Source: Blastococcus saxobsidens DD2 (lineage in GTDB: Bacteria; Actinomycetota; Actinomycetes; Mycobacteriales; Geodermatophilaceae). Taken from it: DNA of 64,000 bases. Position numbers and translations under genes: made by a program. The notes beneath the pieces are model-generated. The model saw only the letters and a program-made list of their open reading frames with translations. It searched no databases and was not told where the DNA came from. The stretch is taken from NCBI RefSeq assembly GCF_000284015.1, contig NC_016943.1, forward strand, positions 4,443,541 to 4,507,540. The letters run 5' to 3'. Below, piece by piece: positions 7,897-16,458 of this stretch (the stretch's first letter is position 1; each line of letters opens with the position of its first letter).

Positions 7897-9405
7897 TCAC
7901 CGCAGCGGGGAACCCCACTCGGTCTCCGTGCGCAGCACCGGCTTGAGCACCTTGCCCCCGGGGTTGCGCGGCAGCGCGGCCGACCGCACGACGACGTACT
8001 GCGGGGCCTTGAAGTCGGCCAGCCGGGTCCGCACGAAGCCCAGGAACTCGTCGACGTCGAAGTCGATCCCGGGCTGAGGTACGACGACCGCGCCGACCTT
8101 CTCCCCCATCATCTGGTCCGGCACGCCGACGACCGCCACCTCGAAGACGCCGGGTGCCGCGGCCAGCACGTTCTCCACCTCGACGCAGTACACGTTCTCG
8201 CCGCCCCGGTTGATCATGTCCTTGGCGCGGTCGACGATGTACACGAAGCCGTCGTCGTCGATGCGGGCCAGGTCCCCGCTGTGGAGCCAGCCGTCGGTGA
8301 AGGCCTGCACCGTCGCCTCCGGCTTGTTCCAGTAGCCCTGCACCACCTGGGCACCGCGGATCAGCAGCTCCCCGACGCCCGTCTCCGGATCGGCGTCGGC
8401 GAGGTCGAGGTCCACGACGGGAGCCGGGAAGCCCACCGAGTCCGCATGGGTGGAGGCGTACTCGTGCGGCAGGAAGGTGGAGATCGACGACGTCTCCGAC
8501 AGGCCGAACCCGTTGCCCACCCGGGCCTCGGGGAAGCTGCGCTGAATGGCCTGCACCAGGTCCGGGGCGATGGGAGCGCCACCGTAGGTGGTGTACCGGA
8601 CGCCGCTGACGTCGATCCGGGGGAACTCCGCCTGGTTGATGGCCAGCCAGAAGATCGCCGGCACGGTCGTCACGATGGCGATCCGCTCCTCGGGAATCAC
8701 CCGCAGGAACCGTCCCACCTCGAACGTCGGCATGATCACCGCCGCCGCGCCGCACTGCAGGGTCGGCAGCAGCTGGCTGTTGCAGCCGGTCACGTGGAAC
8801 AGCGGCACCGAGATGAGGTTGCGCAGGGTGGGGTCCTCCCGCGGCAGCCCCACCACCCGGCGGGCGTTCTCGATGTTGGTCAGGAAGTTCTCGTGGCTGG
8901 TCATCGCCCCCTTGGGGAAGCCGGTCGTCCCGGACGTGTAGAAGATCGCCGCGAGCTCGTCCCGCCGCAGCCCCTCCTCGACGTAGGGCTCCCCCTGGGG
9001 CAGCGGCCGCCCCGGAGCCAGCACGAGACGGGACCCGCTGTCCTCGATGACGTACCGCGCCTCGTCGTCGGTGAAGCGAATGTTCACCGGGACGGCGACC
9101 CCGCCGGCCATCAGGGCGCCGAGGAAGCCGAGCACCCAGTCCACGCCATTGCCCAGCCGGATGGCCACCCGGTCACCGCGCTCCACGCCGCCGGCACGCA
9201 GGCCACCCGCGACGCGGGCGGCGCCGTCCCAGAGCTGCCGGTAGGTGAGGCGGGGGCCGTCCACCTCGACCACCGCCTCGGCGTCCGGATCCCGGTGCAC
9301 CGACGCCCGCAGCATGGCTACCACCGAGTCCGGGAGGTCGACGTAGCGCTTGATTCCGGCCTCGTCGCGCTCGACGCCGGTCTCGTCGAAGGGTCGCAGC
9401 ACCAT
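7897..9405 (-). CDS. Acyl-CoA synthetase (ANL superfamily)
   Basis: 502 residues, full length for the family. The A3 P-loop [11 protein letters not shown] lies near residue 170. Y-G-G-A-P-I and G-L-S-E-T-S follow, then G-W-L-H-S-G-D-L, and the A10 region contains the catalytic Lys in [10 protein letters not shown]. It should activate a carboxylic acid to its CoA thioester; the acid is unknown. The ATG at 9405 overlaps the stop of the upstream lactonase-like gene by one base (TGATG), so the two are translationally coupled. It is the last gene of the 14.2-7.9 kb catabolic run. Confidence 0.9.
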   Translation of the reverse strand: MVLRPFDETGVERDEAGIKRYVDLPDSVVAMLRASVHRDPDAEAVVEVDGPRLTYRQLWDGAARVAGGLRAGGVERGDRVAIRLGNGVDWVLGFLGALMAGGVAVPVNIRFTDDEARYVIEDSGSRLVLAPGRPLPQGEPYVEEGLRRDELAAIFYTSGTTGFPKGAMTSHENFLTNIENARRVVGLPREDPTLRNLISVPLFHVTGCNSQLLPTLQCGAAAVIMPTFEVGRFLRVIPEERIAIVTTVPAIFWLAINQAEFPRIDVSGVRYTTYGGAPIAPDLVQAIQRSFPEARVGNGFGLSETSSISTFLPHEYASTHADSVGFPAPVVDLDLADADPETGVGELLIRGAQVVQGYWNKPEATVQAFTDGWLHSGDLARIDDDGFVYIVDRAKDMINRGGENVYCVEVENVLAAAPGVFEVAVVGVPDQMMGEKVGAVVVPQPGIDFDVDEFLGFVRTRLADFKAPQYVVVRSAALPRNPGGKVLKPVLRTETEWGSPLR

Positions 9406-10400
9406 CAGTAGGTGCCGACGTTCTCGAAGTACCGCCGCGGATTGGTCACCAGCATGGTCTCGATCTGGTCGTCGGTGACCCCGTGGTCGCGGAGGTAGGG
9501 CAGCACCTCCTCGTGGATGTGCGTGTAGCGCCACTGCGGCAGCAGGTCCATGACGCCGGGGGCCAGCCAGTCGATGTAGCAGGAGGCGTCCTGCGACAGG
9601 ACCATCTGCTCGGCGTAGCCACGGCGGCACATCTCGACCAGGGTGTCGGCGCGGGCCTCGAACGTGGTCTCCAGGTTGATGCCGAAGCGGTCCATCCCGA
9701 GGATGAACCCGGCCTCGGCGAGCTCGCTGAGGTGGTCGACGTCGGTGGTGTCACCGCTGTGCCCGAGCACGACCCGCCGCGGGTCGACGCCCTCGTCGTC
9801 GAGCACCTTCTTCACCGCCAGGCCCTGCTGGCTGGTCGGGTGCGTGTGCACGGTGATCGGGGCGCCCGTCGCGCGGTGGGCCTTGGCGACGGCCCGCATC
9901 ACCCGCTCGACGCCGGGAGTCAGGCCCTGGTGGTCGATGGCGCACTTGAGGAAGGCGGCGCGCACCCCGGTCCCTGCGATGCCGTTCTCGATGTCGCCGA
10001 CGAACATGTCCACCATCGGGTCGGGCACCTCGGCGCCGACCGCCGCGTTCAGGGCCGGTCCCCGGTAGTGGAAGAAGAACGGGACGTCGTCGTAGGTGTA
10101 GCAGCCGGTGGCCACGACGATGGCGAGGTCGACCTGTTCGGCGATCCGCTGGATGCGCGGGATGTAGCGGCCGAGGCCGATGACGGTCGGATCGACGATG
10201 GTGCGCACCCCGACGGAGGCGAGCTTGGTCAACTTCTCGACGGCGTCGGCGACGCGGTCGTCCTCGCTGCCCCACTCCTCCGGGTAGTTCTGCTGCACGT
10301 CGGCGTTCAGCACGAAGACGTGCTCGTGCATGAGCGTCTGGCCGAGCTCGGCGGTGGGCAGGGGGCCGGTGACCGTCTGGACGGTGGGTTCGGTCGGCAA
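9405..10400 (-). CDS. Phosphotriesterase-family lactonase/hydrolase
   Basis: About 331 residues of an amidohydrolase-fold phosphotriesterase family member. The metal ligands are all visible: H-E-H near residue 25, the bridging Lys in A-F-L-K-C-A, H in T-V-H-T-H-P, H in G-H-S-G-D and the catalytic Asp in S-Q-D-A-S. Most relatives are lactonases acting on plain or homoserine lactones. Two TTG starts compete: 10400 has a GGAGG Shine-Dalgarno 5 nt before it, while 10412 lies upstream of that site. I chose 10400. Overlaps the downstream CoA ligase by one base; 107 nt separate it from the GMC gene upstream. Confidence 0.85.
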   Translation of the reverse strand: MPTEPTVQTVTGPLPTAELGQTLMHEHVFVLNADVQQNYPEEWGSEDDRVADAVEKLTKLASVGVRTIVDPTVIGLGRYIPRIQRIAEQVDLAIVVATGCYTYDDVPFFFHYRGPALNAAVGAEVPDPMVDMFVGDIENGIAGTGVRAAFLKCAIDHQGLTPGVERVMRAVAKAHRATGAPITVHTHPTSQQGLAVKKVLDDEGVDPRRVVLGHSGDTTDVDHLSELAEAGFILGMDRFGINLETTFEARADTLVEMCRRGYAEQMVLSQDASCYIDWLAPGVMDLLPQWRYTHIHEEVLPYLRDHGVTDDQIETMLVTNPRRYFENVGTY

Positions 10401-10507
10401 CTGATCCTCCAAGGGCGGAAACGACGGCGGATGCGGTGAGCATCCTCACACTGCCCGACGATCGTGCACGCCGGCGGTCGGTGTCCTGCGCGCGGCCCGG
10501 TCGCGTC

Positions 10508-12022
10508 TCAGTCTCCGGTCATGAGCTCGGCGGCGCGCTCCCCCACGAGCACCGCCGTGGCGGCCGGGCCGCGGCTGGGCACGCGGAGGAGCACCGAGGT
10601 GTCGGCCACCCGTAACCCCTCCGTCCCCCGCACACGCAGCCGCTGGTCCACCACCGCCATCGGGTCGGTCCCCGGGCCCATCGGTGCGGTGCCGGAGAGG
10701 TGGACCGCGGTCGTCAGCCGCTCCCGGATCCACCCGTCCAGCGCCGCGTCCCCGGCCGCGACGACGGCGGAGAGGTCGTCCCCGGGGCGCCCCACGGCGG
10801 CCAGCGCACGGGTGCGCAGCAGCTCGGCGGCGAGCCGGACCCCTTCCCGCATCCGCCGCCGGTCGGCGGCCTCCACCAGGTGCCCGTACTCGACCACCGG
10901 CGGCCGGGCGGGATCGCCCTCGGTCAGGACCAGCCGTGCCCGGCCCACGGTGCGCAGCAGCGCCACCCCGACCTCGACGACGTCCCCGGGCGGCGCGGCC
11001 CGGCCGGTCATCACCTGAGAGAAGGGCGCCAGCCACGGCAGCACCTCCAGGTCGCCGGGCGCCTCCGCCCCGGCCGACGTCCCGTGCAGGACGCCGTGCA
11101 GCGGCGCCTGCCCGGGCGCCGCCGTCACGTTCCCGGCCGGGCGGAACGGCAGGTAGACCAGGGGGTGGTCCGAGGCGCTGGTCCCCACCCCGGGCGCATC
11201 GACGCGTACCGGGATGCCGGCCGCCCGCAGCACGTCCGCCGGCCCGATCCCCGACAGCACCAGCAGATGGGCCGAGCCGACCGCCCCGGCGCTGAGCACC
11301 ACCTCGTCGGCCCGGACGTCTCCCCCGGTCGTGGCGACCCCGACGGCACGCCCCCGCTCCAGCAGGACGCGGAGCACTCGCACGCCGCCGCACACCGCCA
11401 GGCCGGGGTGCCCGCGGCGCGGGGCGAGGTAGGCGTCCGCGGCGCTGATCCGCCGACCGTCGACGACGTTGCGCGGCAACGGCCCGTAGCCCGGCGCCCC
11501 TCCGGCGTTCTTGTCCGGTTCCGCGGGCAGCCCCAGCTCCTCCGCTGCCCGGCCGAGCGCGTCGGCCAGCGGCGGCCCGGACGTCGGCCGCTGGACCGGT
11601 ACCGGCCCGTCGGCCCCGTGCTCGGGGCGGTCCCCGAACTCCCGGTCGCTCTCCAGCCGCCGCATCGCCGGGAGCAGCCGGTCGTAGGACCACAGGTCGT
11701 TGCCCGCCGCGGCCCAGCCGGCGGCGTCCGCGGGGGTGGGCCGGACGAAGTAGCCGGCGTTCACCGCACTGGACCCGCCCACCACCCGGCCCCGCGGCAC
11801 CCGGATCTCCCGCCCCCCGGGCAGCACGCCGGTCAGGTCCCAGTTGGCAGGATGCCCGGGCACCGCCGCCCGCAGGCTGGTCGCGTCCCGCAGCTCGTCC
11901 GGCGGCTCCGCGGCGCCGGCCTCCAGCAGCAGCACCCGCCGGCCGGCGTCGGCCAGCCGCGCCGCCAGCGGACACCCCGCGGTGCCCGCCCCGACGACGA
12001 CGACGTCCCAGTGCTCAGCCAC
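10508..12022 (-). CDS. GMC-family FAD-dependent oxidoreductase
   Basis: 504 residues. An N-terminal dinucleotide-binding motif V-V-G-A-G-T-A-G-C and the E-A-G end of the second strand bind FAD. The GMC signature G-G-S-S-A-V-N-A follows near residue 85. The active-site His lies in V-H-L-S-G-T-A-P-M-G near residue 445, and N/T-type residues near the C-terminus complete the site. It probably oxidises an alcohol to an aldehyde or ketone. The GTG at 12022 overlaps the end of the upstream CoA ligase by 8 nt, indicating one operon. Confidence 0.88.
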   Translation of the reverse strand: MAEHWDVVVVGAGTAGCPLAARLADAGRRVLLLEAGAAEPPDELRDATSLRAAVPGHPANWDLTGVLPGGREIRVPRGRVVGGSSAVNAGYFVRPTPADAAGWAAAGNDLWSYDRLLPAMRRLESDREFGDRPEHGADGPVPVQRPTSGPPLADALGRAAEELGLPAEPDKNAGGAPGYGPLPRNVVDGRRISAADAYLAPRRGHPGLAVCGGVRVLRVLLERGRAVGVATTGGDVRADEVVLSAGAVGSAHLLVLSGIGPADVLRAAGIPVRVDAPGVGTSASDHPLVYLPFRPAGNVTAAPGQAPLHGVLHGTSAGAEAPGDLEVLPWLAPFSQVMTGRAAPPGDVVEVGVALLRTVGRARLVLTEGDPARPPVVEYGHLVEAADRRRMREGVRLAAELLRTRALAAVGRPGDDLSAVVAAGDAALDGWIRERLTTAVHLSGTAPMGPGTDPMAVVDQRLRVRGTEGLRVADTSVLLRVPSRGPAATAVLVGERAAELMTGD

Positions 12023-13340
12023 GCGCGAGCCCGAGCACCCCCGGCAGATCGAGCCGGCGCACCTTGCCCGTCGACGTACGCGGTAGATCGGCCAGGGCGT
12101 GCAGCGACTTCGGCCGCTTGGCGGGTGCCAGCCGGTCCCGGGCCCAGACGGCGAGCTCGTGGGCGTCGGCGTCCCCGACGTAGGCGGCGACCAGCCGCTG
12201 CCCCCAGTCGGGGTCGGGCACGCCGAACACCGCGCTCTCGACCACCCCGGGGTGGGCGTCGAGGACCGCCTCCACCTCCGCGGGGTAGACGTTGACCCCG
12301 CCGGAGATGACCAGGTCCTCCCGGCGGCCGTCGAGCCAGACCAGGCCGTCGTCGTCGACCCGGCCCAGATCGCCCACGGTGACGCGGTCCCCGCGCCACG
12401 CCGCGGCCGTCTTCTCCGGCGCCCGCCAGTACTCGAACCGCGCCCAGCGTGGCACCGCGCACCACAGCTGGCCGCGCTCGTCGGTCTCCAGCCGGCGGCC
12501 CGGCCGCGCCCGGCCGACGCTGCCGGGGTGCGCCAGCCAGTCCTCGGGCGAGCAGACGGTGAACTGGGCCTCGGTGGAGCCGTAGAACTCCCAGACGCTG
12601 CCCTCGGGCAGCGCCGCCAGCACGGCGCGCTTGAGCGGCTCGGGACAGGGGGCGCCGGCGTGCACGAGGCGGCGGAAGGACGACCAGTCGACCGGGTGGG
12701 CGGGGGACGGGACAGCGAGCAGCCGCTGCAGGTGCGTGGGCACGCAGAAGGCCGTGGTCGGGTGGCGCGTGGAGATGGTCTCCGCCACGCGGGCCGCGTC
12801 GAACGGCCCGGGGAGCAGCACCTCACCGCCGGCCAGGAGGGTGTGCATCGCGAACCGCAGCGGTGCGCTGTGGTGCAGCGGGGAGAGGACCAGGTGCCGG
12901 TCGCCCGGACCGAAGCCCCACAGCTCGATCTCCTCGGCGGCCAGGGCGCGGGCGTCGCTCTCGGCGAGGACCCCGGACCACACGCCCTTGCGCCGGCCGG
13001 TCGTGCCCGACGTGTAGTGCATGGGCCGGCCCAGGGGCACCGGCGCCAGCTCGGCCTCGGCCTCCCCCAGCAGCCGGGCCGGTTCGCCGCCGATGTCGAG
13101 GGCGGCGGCGGCGTCGGCGGCCAGCTCGGCGCGCTCGCCGGACGGGAGCGCCGGGTCCAGCACCACCGGCACGATCCCGGTGCGCAGCGCGCCCAGGACG
13201 GCGGCCAGGAGCGCCGGTGAGGCGGCCGCGGAGACCAGCAGCCGGTCCCCGGGCCGCAGACCCGCCGCGGCCAGCCCCGCGGCGGCGCGCCGCTGATCGC
13301 GCTCGCTGTCGGCGGCGGGAACGAGCGGGACGGCGGTCAT
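12015..13340 (-). CDS. Acyl-CoA synthetase with shortened N-terminus
   Basis: 441 residues, 60-80 shorter than typical ANL ligases. The missing part is N-terminal to the P-loop, so the first alpha/beta layer is abbreviated. Y-T-S-G-T-T-G-R-R-K-G near residue 108, Y-G-S-T-E-A-Q, G-D-L-G-R-V-D-D-D-G and the C-terminal R-T-S-T-G-K-V-R-R Lys motif are intact, so adenylation and thioesterification are still expected. It overlaps the upstream MBL gene by 4 nt (ATGA) and the GMC gene by 8 nt. Likely a CoA ligase for the product of the neighbouring oxidoreductase or hydrolase; substrate unknown. Confidence 0.85.
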   Translation of the reverse strand: MTAVPLVPAADSERDQRRAAAGLAAAGLRPGDRLLVSAAASPALLAAVLGALRTGIVPVVLDPALPSGERAELAADAAAALDIGGEPARLLGEAEAELAPVPLGRPMHYTSGTTGRRKGVWSGVLAESDARALAAEEIELWGFGPGDRHLVLSPLHHSAPLRFAMHTLLAGGEVLLPGPFDAARVAETISTRHPTTAFCVPTHLQRLLAVPSPAHPVDWSSFRRLVHAGAPCPEPLKRAVLAALPEGSVWEFYGSTEAQFTVCSPEDWLAHPGSVGRARPGRRLETDERGQLWCAVPRWARFEYWRAPEKTAAAWRGDRVTVGDLGRVDDDGLVWLDGRREDLVISGGVNVYPAEVEAVLDAHPGVVESAVFGVPDPDWGQRLVAAYVGDADAHELAVWARDRLAPAKRPKSLHALADLPRTSTGKVRRLDLPGVLGLARG

Positions 13341-14206
13341 GCCGGTCGCACCCGGCCGTCGGCGAGGAGCTCCACCCGCCCCTCGGCGGCCAGCTTGGCC
13401 AGCGTGGCGCGGGTCGACTGCGCCGCCGCCGGCCAGACGGCGCGCGACACCTCCGCGTAGACGACGGCGACCAGCTCGTCGACGCTCCCCGCACCGGCGG
13501 CCAGCGCGTCGAGCAGCTGCTGCTCACGGTGGGCCCGGTGGGCCAGGTAGAAGTCGAGCACCGCGCCCGGGTCCTCGGTCAGCTCGGGGCCGTGGCCGCA
13601 GTAGAGGGCGCTGGGGCCCAGGGCGTGCACGCGCCGCAGCGACTCCAGGTACGCGACGACGTCGCCCTCGGGGTGGGTGACCACCGAGGTGCCGCGGCCC
13701 AGCACGTGGTCGCCCACGAGCACGGCCCCCGACTCCAGCCGGAACGCCAGGTGGTCGGCGGTGTGCCCGGGGGTCGGGACGACGTCGATCGGCGTGCCCG
13801 CCAGCCGTAGCCGCTCCCCGGCCGCCAGGACCCGCCCACCGGCGCCGGCGACATCCGGCGCCGCAGCGGCGACGGGCACCCCGAACCGGGTTCCCCACGG
13901 GAGAGCGGCGTCGGCGTGGTCGCCGTGGTGGTGGGTGACCAGGACCGCCACGCACCGCGCGTCGCGCGCGGCCAGCGCCGCCTCGACGGCCGCCAGGTGG
14001 CCGGGCTCGTCGGGCCCCGGGTCGACGACGACCGCCTGACCGCTGCCCGGTGCACCGACGACGTAGGTGTTCGTGCCGTCCAGGGTCATCGGGGACGGGT
14101 TGGGCGCCAGCACCCGCGCGACCAGCGGCTCGAGATCGGCCGTGCGGGGCAGCGCGCCGGGTACGGGCAGACCCCAGGAACCACGGGGATCGATCGGGAT
14201 GGCCAC
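13337..14206 (-). CDS. MBL-fold hydrolase (LACTB2-like)
   Basis: 289 residues. The metallo-beta-lactamase ligands are T-H-H-H-G-D-H, G-H-T-A-D-H, G-D-H-V-L-G and C-G-H-G-P. The C-terminal 90 residues form the winged-helix-like tail seen in LACTB2-like members. It could hydrolyse a lactone or thioester, or be a nuclease. Start choice: GTG at 14206 lies 7 nt after a TAGCGT box, whereas the GTG at 14215 overlaps that box and would precede the transcript. First gene of a run that continues through two CoA ligases, a GMC oxidoreductase and a second hydrolase. Confidence 0.85.
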   Translation of the reverse strand: MAIPIDPRGSWGLPVPGALPRTADLEPLVARVLAPNPSPMTLDGTNTYVVGAPGSGQAVVVDPGPDEPGHLAAVEAALAARDARCVAVLVTHHHGDHADAALPWGTRFGVPVAAAAPDVAGAGGRVLAAGERLRLAGTPIDVVPTPGHTADHLAFRLESGAVLVGDHVLGRGTSVVTHPEGDVVAYLESLRRVHALGPSALYCGHGPELTEDPGAVLDFYLAHRAHREQQLLDALAAGAGSVDELVAVVYAEVSRAVWPAAAQSTRATLAKLAAEGRVELLADGRVRPA

Positions 14207-14213
14207 GACCGGC

Positions 14214-14219
14214 ACGCTA
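14214..14219 (-). promoter_or_regulatory. -10 box TAGCGT, leaderless promoter of catabolic run
   Basis: TAGCGT on the minus strand, 7 nt before the GTG at 14206. It is divergent from the TACCGT box at 14253. Confidence 0.55.
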
Positions 14220-14252
14220 GCCGTGACCCACCCACGACGCGCATCCGGCGGC

Positions 14253-14258
14253 TACCGT
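14253..14258 (+). promoter_or_regulatory. -10 box TACCGT, leaderless promoter
   Basis: TACCGT lies 7 nt before the ATG of the lipoprotein at 14266. Confidence 0.55.
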
Positions 14259-14265
14259 CACCCGC

Positions 14266-14784
14266 ATGCGCCGATCCGTGCTCCGCCGCGCCGTCCTCCC
14301 CGCATCCGCCGCCGTCGTCCTGCTCGCCGGCTGCACCGACTCCGCGGAGGACGAACCCACCGCCACGGACGAGACGTCCGCCGCCGAGACCACCACCCCC
14401 ACCGACACCCCCACCGAGGAGCCGGCCGACTCGGCGTTCTGCACCGAGGCGGTCAGCATCCAGGAGCGGATCAGCGGCAGTGCCTCCAGCGGGGACCCCG
14501 GCCAGCTGCCGCAGCTCTTCCGCGAGGCCGCCGACGAGATCCGCGCGATCGACCCGCCGGAGGAGATCGCCCAGGACTGGACGGCCCTGGCCGAGGGGGC
14601 CGAGGAGTTCGCGTCGACCCTGGGTGACGTGGATCTCACCGATCCCCAGGCGCTCGCCACCCTGCAGGAGCGGCTGGCCCCGCTCGAGCAGGAGCTGAAC
14701 GCGGCGTCGACGAGCGTGCAGAACTATCTGGCCGAGGAGTGCGGCGTGGGGGGATCGGTCGAGGAGAGCGCGCCGTCGAGCTGA
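14266..14784 (+). CDS. Putative lipoprotein
   Basis: 172 residues. The signal peptide (M-R-R-S-V-L-R-R, then a hydrophobic core) ends at L-L-A-G-C23. Residues 24-55 are a Thr/Glu/Asp-rich linker, and the remainder is predicted mostly helical and acidic with two Cys (F-C-T-E and E-E-C-G) that could pair. The helical part resembles substrate-free four-helix lipoproteins of unknown function in actinobacteria. Start fixed by the leaderless TACCGT box. Ends 18 nt before a strong hairpin shared with the peptidase gene. Confidence 0.75.
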   Translation: MRRSVLRRAVLPASAAVVLLAGCTDSAEDEPTATDETSAAETTTPTDTPTEEPADSAFCTEAVSIQERISGSASSGDPGQLPQLFREAADEIRAIDPPEEIAQDWTALAEGAEEFASTLGDVDLTDPQALATLQERLAPLEQELNAASTSVQNYLAEECGVGGSVEESAPSS

Positions 14785-14801
14785 GCTCCCGACGCGTCCT
14801 C

Positions 14802-14854
14802 GCACAGCTGCGGCCCGCCACCGATCCCCGAGGTGGCGGGCCGCAGAGCTGTGC
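14802..14854. terminator. Bidirectional hairpin terminator
   Basis: Long arms, GCACAGCTGCGGCCCGCC... at 14802-14822 against 14832-14854, with a small bulge and a 9-nt loop. Located between convergent genes ending at 14784 and 14869. Confidence 0.8.
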
Positions 14855-14868
14855 GGTGGTGGGCGCGT

Positions 14869-15270
14869 TCAGCCGCCGCAGCCACCGAGGTAGATACCCC
14901 GGCCGTTGAGCCACCGCACCGGGTCCACCTGCCCGCCGTACATCCGGCCGTTCGGGTGCACCTCGAAGTGCAGGTGCGGGCCGGTGGACTGGCCGCGGTT
15001 GCCCACCTCGGCGATCTCCTCGCCGGCCGTCACCCGCTCCCCCACGGAGACGAAGTAGCGGTGGACGTGGCCGTAGACGGTGACCGCGCCGTCGTCGCCC
15101 TCGATGTAGACGGCGTAGCCGAAGCCGGTCGCGGTGCCGGCCCGGCGCACCACACCGCTGGTGACGGCGTAGACCGGCGTACCGATCGGCGCGGCGATGT
15201 CCACGCCGCCGTGCAGGGCGCCCCAGCGCCAGCCGAAGCAGCTGGACACCCGGCCCGACGTCGGCTTCAC
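14869..15270 (-). CDS. M23 peptidase catalytic domain, split from its N-terminal half
   Basis: 133 residues with a complete LytM/M23 domain: H-G-G-V-D-I near residue 20, V-Y-G-H-V-H in the middle and G-P-H-L-H-F-E-V near residue 97 are the zinc and catalytic His/Asp residues. It should cut peptidoglycan stem peptides or cross-links. There is no signal peptide, so alone it could not reach the wall. The GTG at 15270 overlaps the upstream stop (GTGA). In frame just upstream, the residues G-G-A-H-T-G-Y-V-K-P-T-S-G-R extend the domain naturally, which argues that it was fused to the preceding gene and separated by a one-base shift in the GC-rich linker at 15283-15302. Confidence 0.8.
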   Translation of the reverse strand: MKPTSGRVSSCFGWRWGALHGGVDIAAPIGTPVYAVTSGVVRRAGTATGFGYAVYIEGDDGAVTVYGHVHRYFVSVGERVTAGEEIAEVGNRGQSTGPHLHFEVHPNGRMYGGQVDPVRWLNGRGIYLGGCGG

Positions 15271-16274
15271 GTAGCCGGTGTGCGCGCCGCCCCGCCGCCC
15301 CCGCCGCCGGCGCTCCCGCCGTCGTCGCTCCCGTCGTCCCCGCCCCCGCTGTTCGCGGCCTCATCGGCGGCCCGCCGGGCGGCCTCGGCGGCGGCCGCCG
15401 CCTCACGGGCGGCGCGCTCGGCCGCGGCCGCGGCGGCGGCCTCCTCGGCCCGCTTCTGCTCCTCCCACTGCTGGTAGGCGTTGCGGGCGCCCTGCAACTC
15501 CAGCAGGTGGATCTGAGCGGCCTGCAACTGCTGTTCGTACTGCGCCTTCTGGGTCGCCACCTCGGCGTAGGCGGCCTCGTGCACGGCCAGCTGGGCGTCG
15601 GCCGCCTCCTTGGCCGCCTCCGCCGCGTCCTCGGCAGCGGCACGGTCATCCCGGGCGGCGCGGGCGGTCGAGTCGGCGTTCGCCTGGCGGACGCGCGCCA
15701 CCTCGAGGCCGCCGAGGACGTCGAGCTGGGTCTCGGCGACGTAGTCGAGCATCGCGGCGCGCCGGATCAGCTCACCGGGCCCCTCGGAGTCCAGCAGGGC
15801 CGCCGAGCTGGTCAGGGAGGACCCGTTCATGTAGCTGTCCCGCGAGAACGCCGCGATCCGGGCCTCCGCGACGGCGACCGCGTCGGCGGCGGCGCGCAGC
15901 TCGGCGGCCGCCCGGTCCGCGGCCTGCTGGGCGAGCATCAGCTCCTCCTCGGCGATGAGGTAGGCGGTGCCCGCGGCCTCCGCCTCGACACCGACCCGCT
16001 CGAGCTGGGACTCCGCGGCGGCCAGGAGGGCCGCGATCCGGCCGACCTCGGCCGCGGCCGCCTGCTGCCTGGTCGCCGCCTCCCCGAGCTGGCTGTCACT
16101 CGGGTTCACCGGCGGAGGCGGCGCGGCGACGGCCGGGACGGCCGTCACCAGCAGCGTCGCGCCGGTGACCACGCCGAGGACGGCGGTGCGCAGCGGACTG
16201 GCACGCCGGCCCACGCCGGGCCGGCGGCGGCCGGTCCGCGGGGTCGCCGGTCCGGACGGGCGGCGTTGGGGCAT
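15267..16274 (-). CDS. Exported coiled-coil protein, N-terminal half of an M23 peptidase
   Basis: 335 residues. A twin-basic leader, with P-R-T-G-R-R-R-P before a hydrophobic core, ends near A-V-A-A-P, so it is secreted. Residues about 65-300 are Ala/Glu/Arg-rich heptads forming long coiled coils with a short break containing S-R-D-S-Y-M-N-G, as in EnvC/NlpD-like and actinobacterial M23 proteins. The C-terminus is a Gly-rich linker that ends in R-T-P-A-T, out of frame with the catalytic domain. If one G is restored in the linker (15283-15302), a single secreted endopeptidase of about 470 residues results. The ATG has a GGGAG site 9 nt upstream. Confidence 0.8.
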   Translation of the reverse strand: MPQRRPSGPATPRTGRRRPGVGRRASPLRTAVLGVVTGATLLVTAVPAVAAPPPPVNPSDSQLGEAATRQQAAAAEVGRIAALLAAAESQLERVGVEAEAAGTAYLIAEEELMLAQQAADRAAAELRAAADAVAVAEARIAAFSRDSYMNGSSLTSSAALLDSEGPGELIRRAAMLDYVAETQLDVLGGLEVARVRQANADSTARAARDDRAAAEDAAEAAKEAADAQLAVHEAAYAEVATQKAQYEQQLQAAQIHLLELQGARNAYQQWEEQKRAEEAAAAAAAERAAREAAAAAEAARRAADEAANSGGGDDGSDDGGSAGGGGGGAARTPAT

Positions 16275-16329
16275 GTGTGCGCTCCCTGGGGAAGAGGGTG
16301 TGCGGGGTGTGGCCCGCGAACCGTCCCAC

Positions 16330-16345
16330 CGTCACCGGTCGTCAC
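16330..16345 (-). promoter_or_regulatory. Direct repeat GTGACG, possible regulator site
   Basis: Two GTGACG copies start 10 nt apart (one helical turn) on the minus strand, about 60 nt upstream of the peptidase start. Direct repeats of this kind are bound by response regulators such as MtrA on cell-wall hydrolase genes; that link is inference. The rest of the 184-nt gap shows nothing clear. Confidence 0.25.
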
Positions 16346-16458
16346 AAAGGCAACACGCGGCACTCGTGGCGCGCCGTAGCGAGAACGGTCAGTGACCGCC
16401 TGGTCGCCGCCGGTATGTCGACACGGACGCGGAACGGCACCCCTCGGCGTTCCGCCGG

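Noticed and set aside
16275-16458. c-di-AMP riboswitch upstream of the wall peptidase, a common arrangement in actinobacteria
   Set aside because: I could not find the conserved junction sequences; the gap is short and lacks the expected paired elements.
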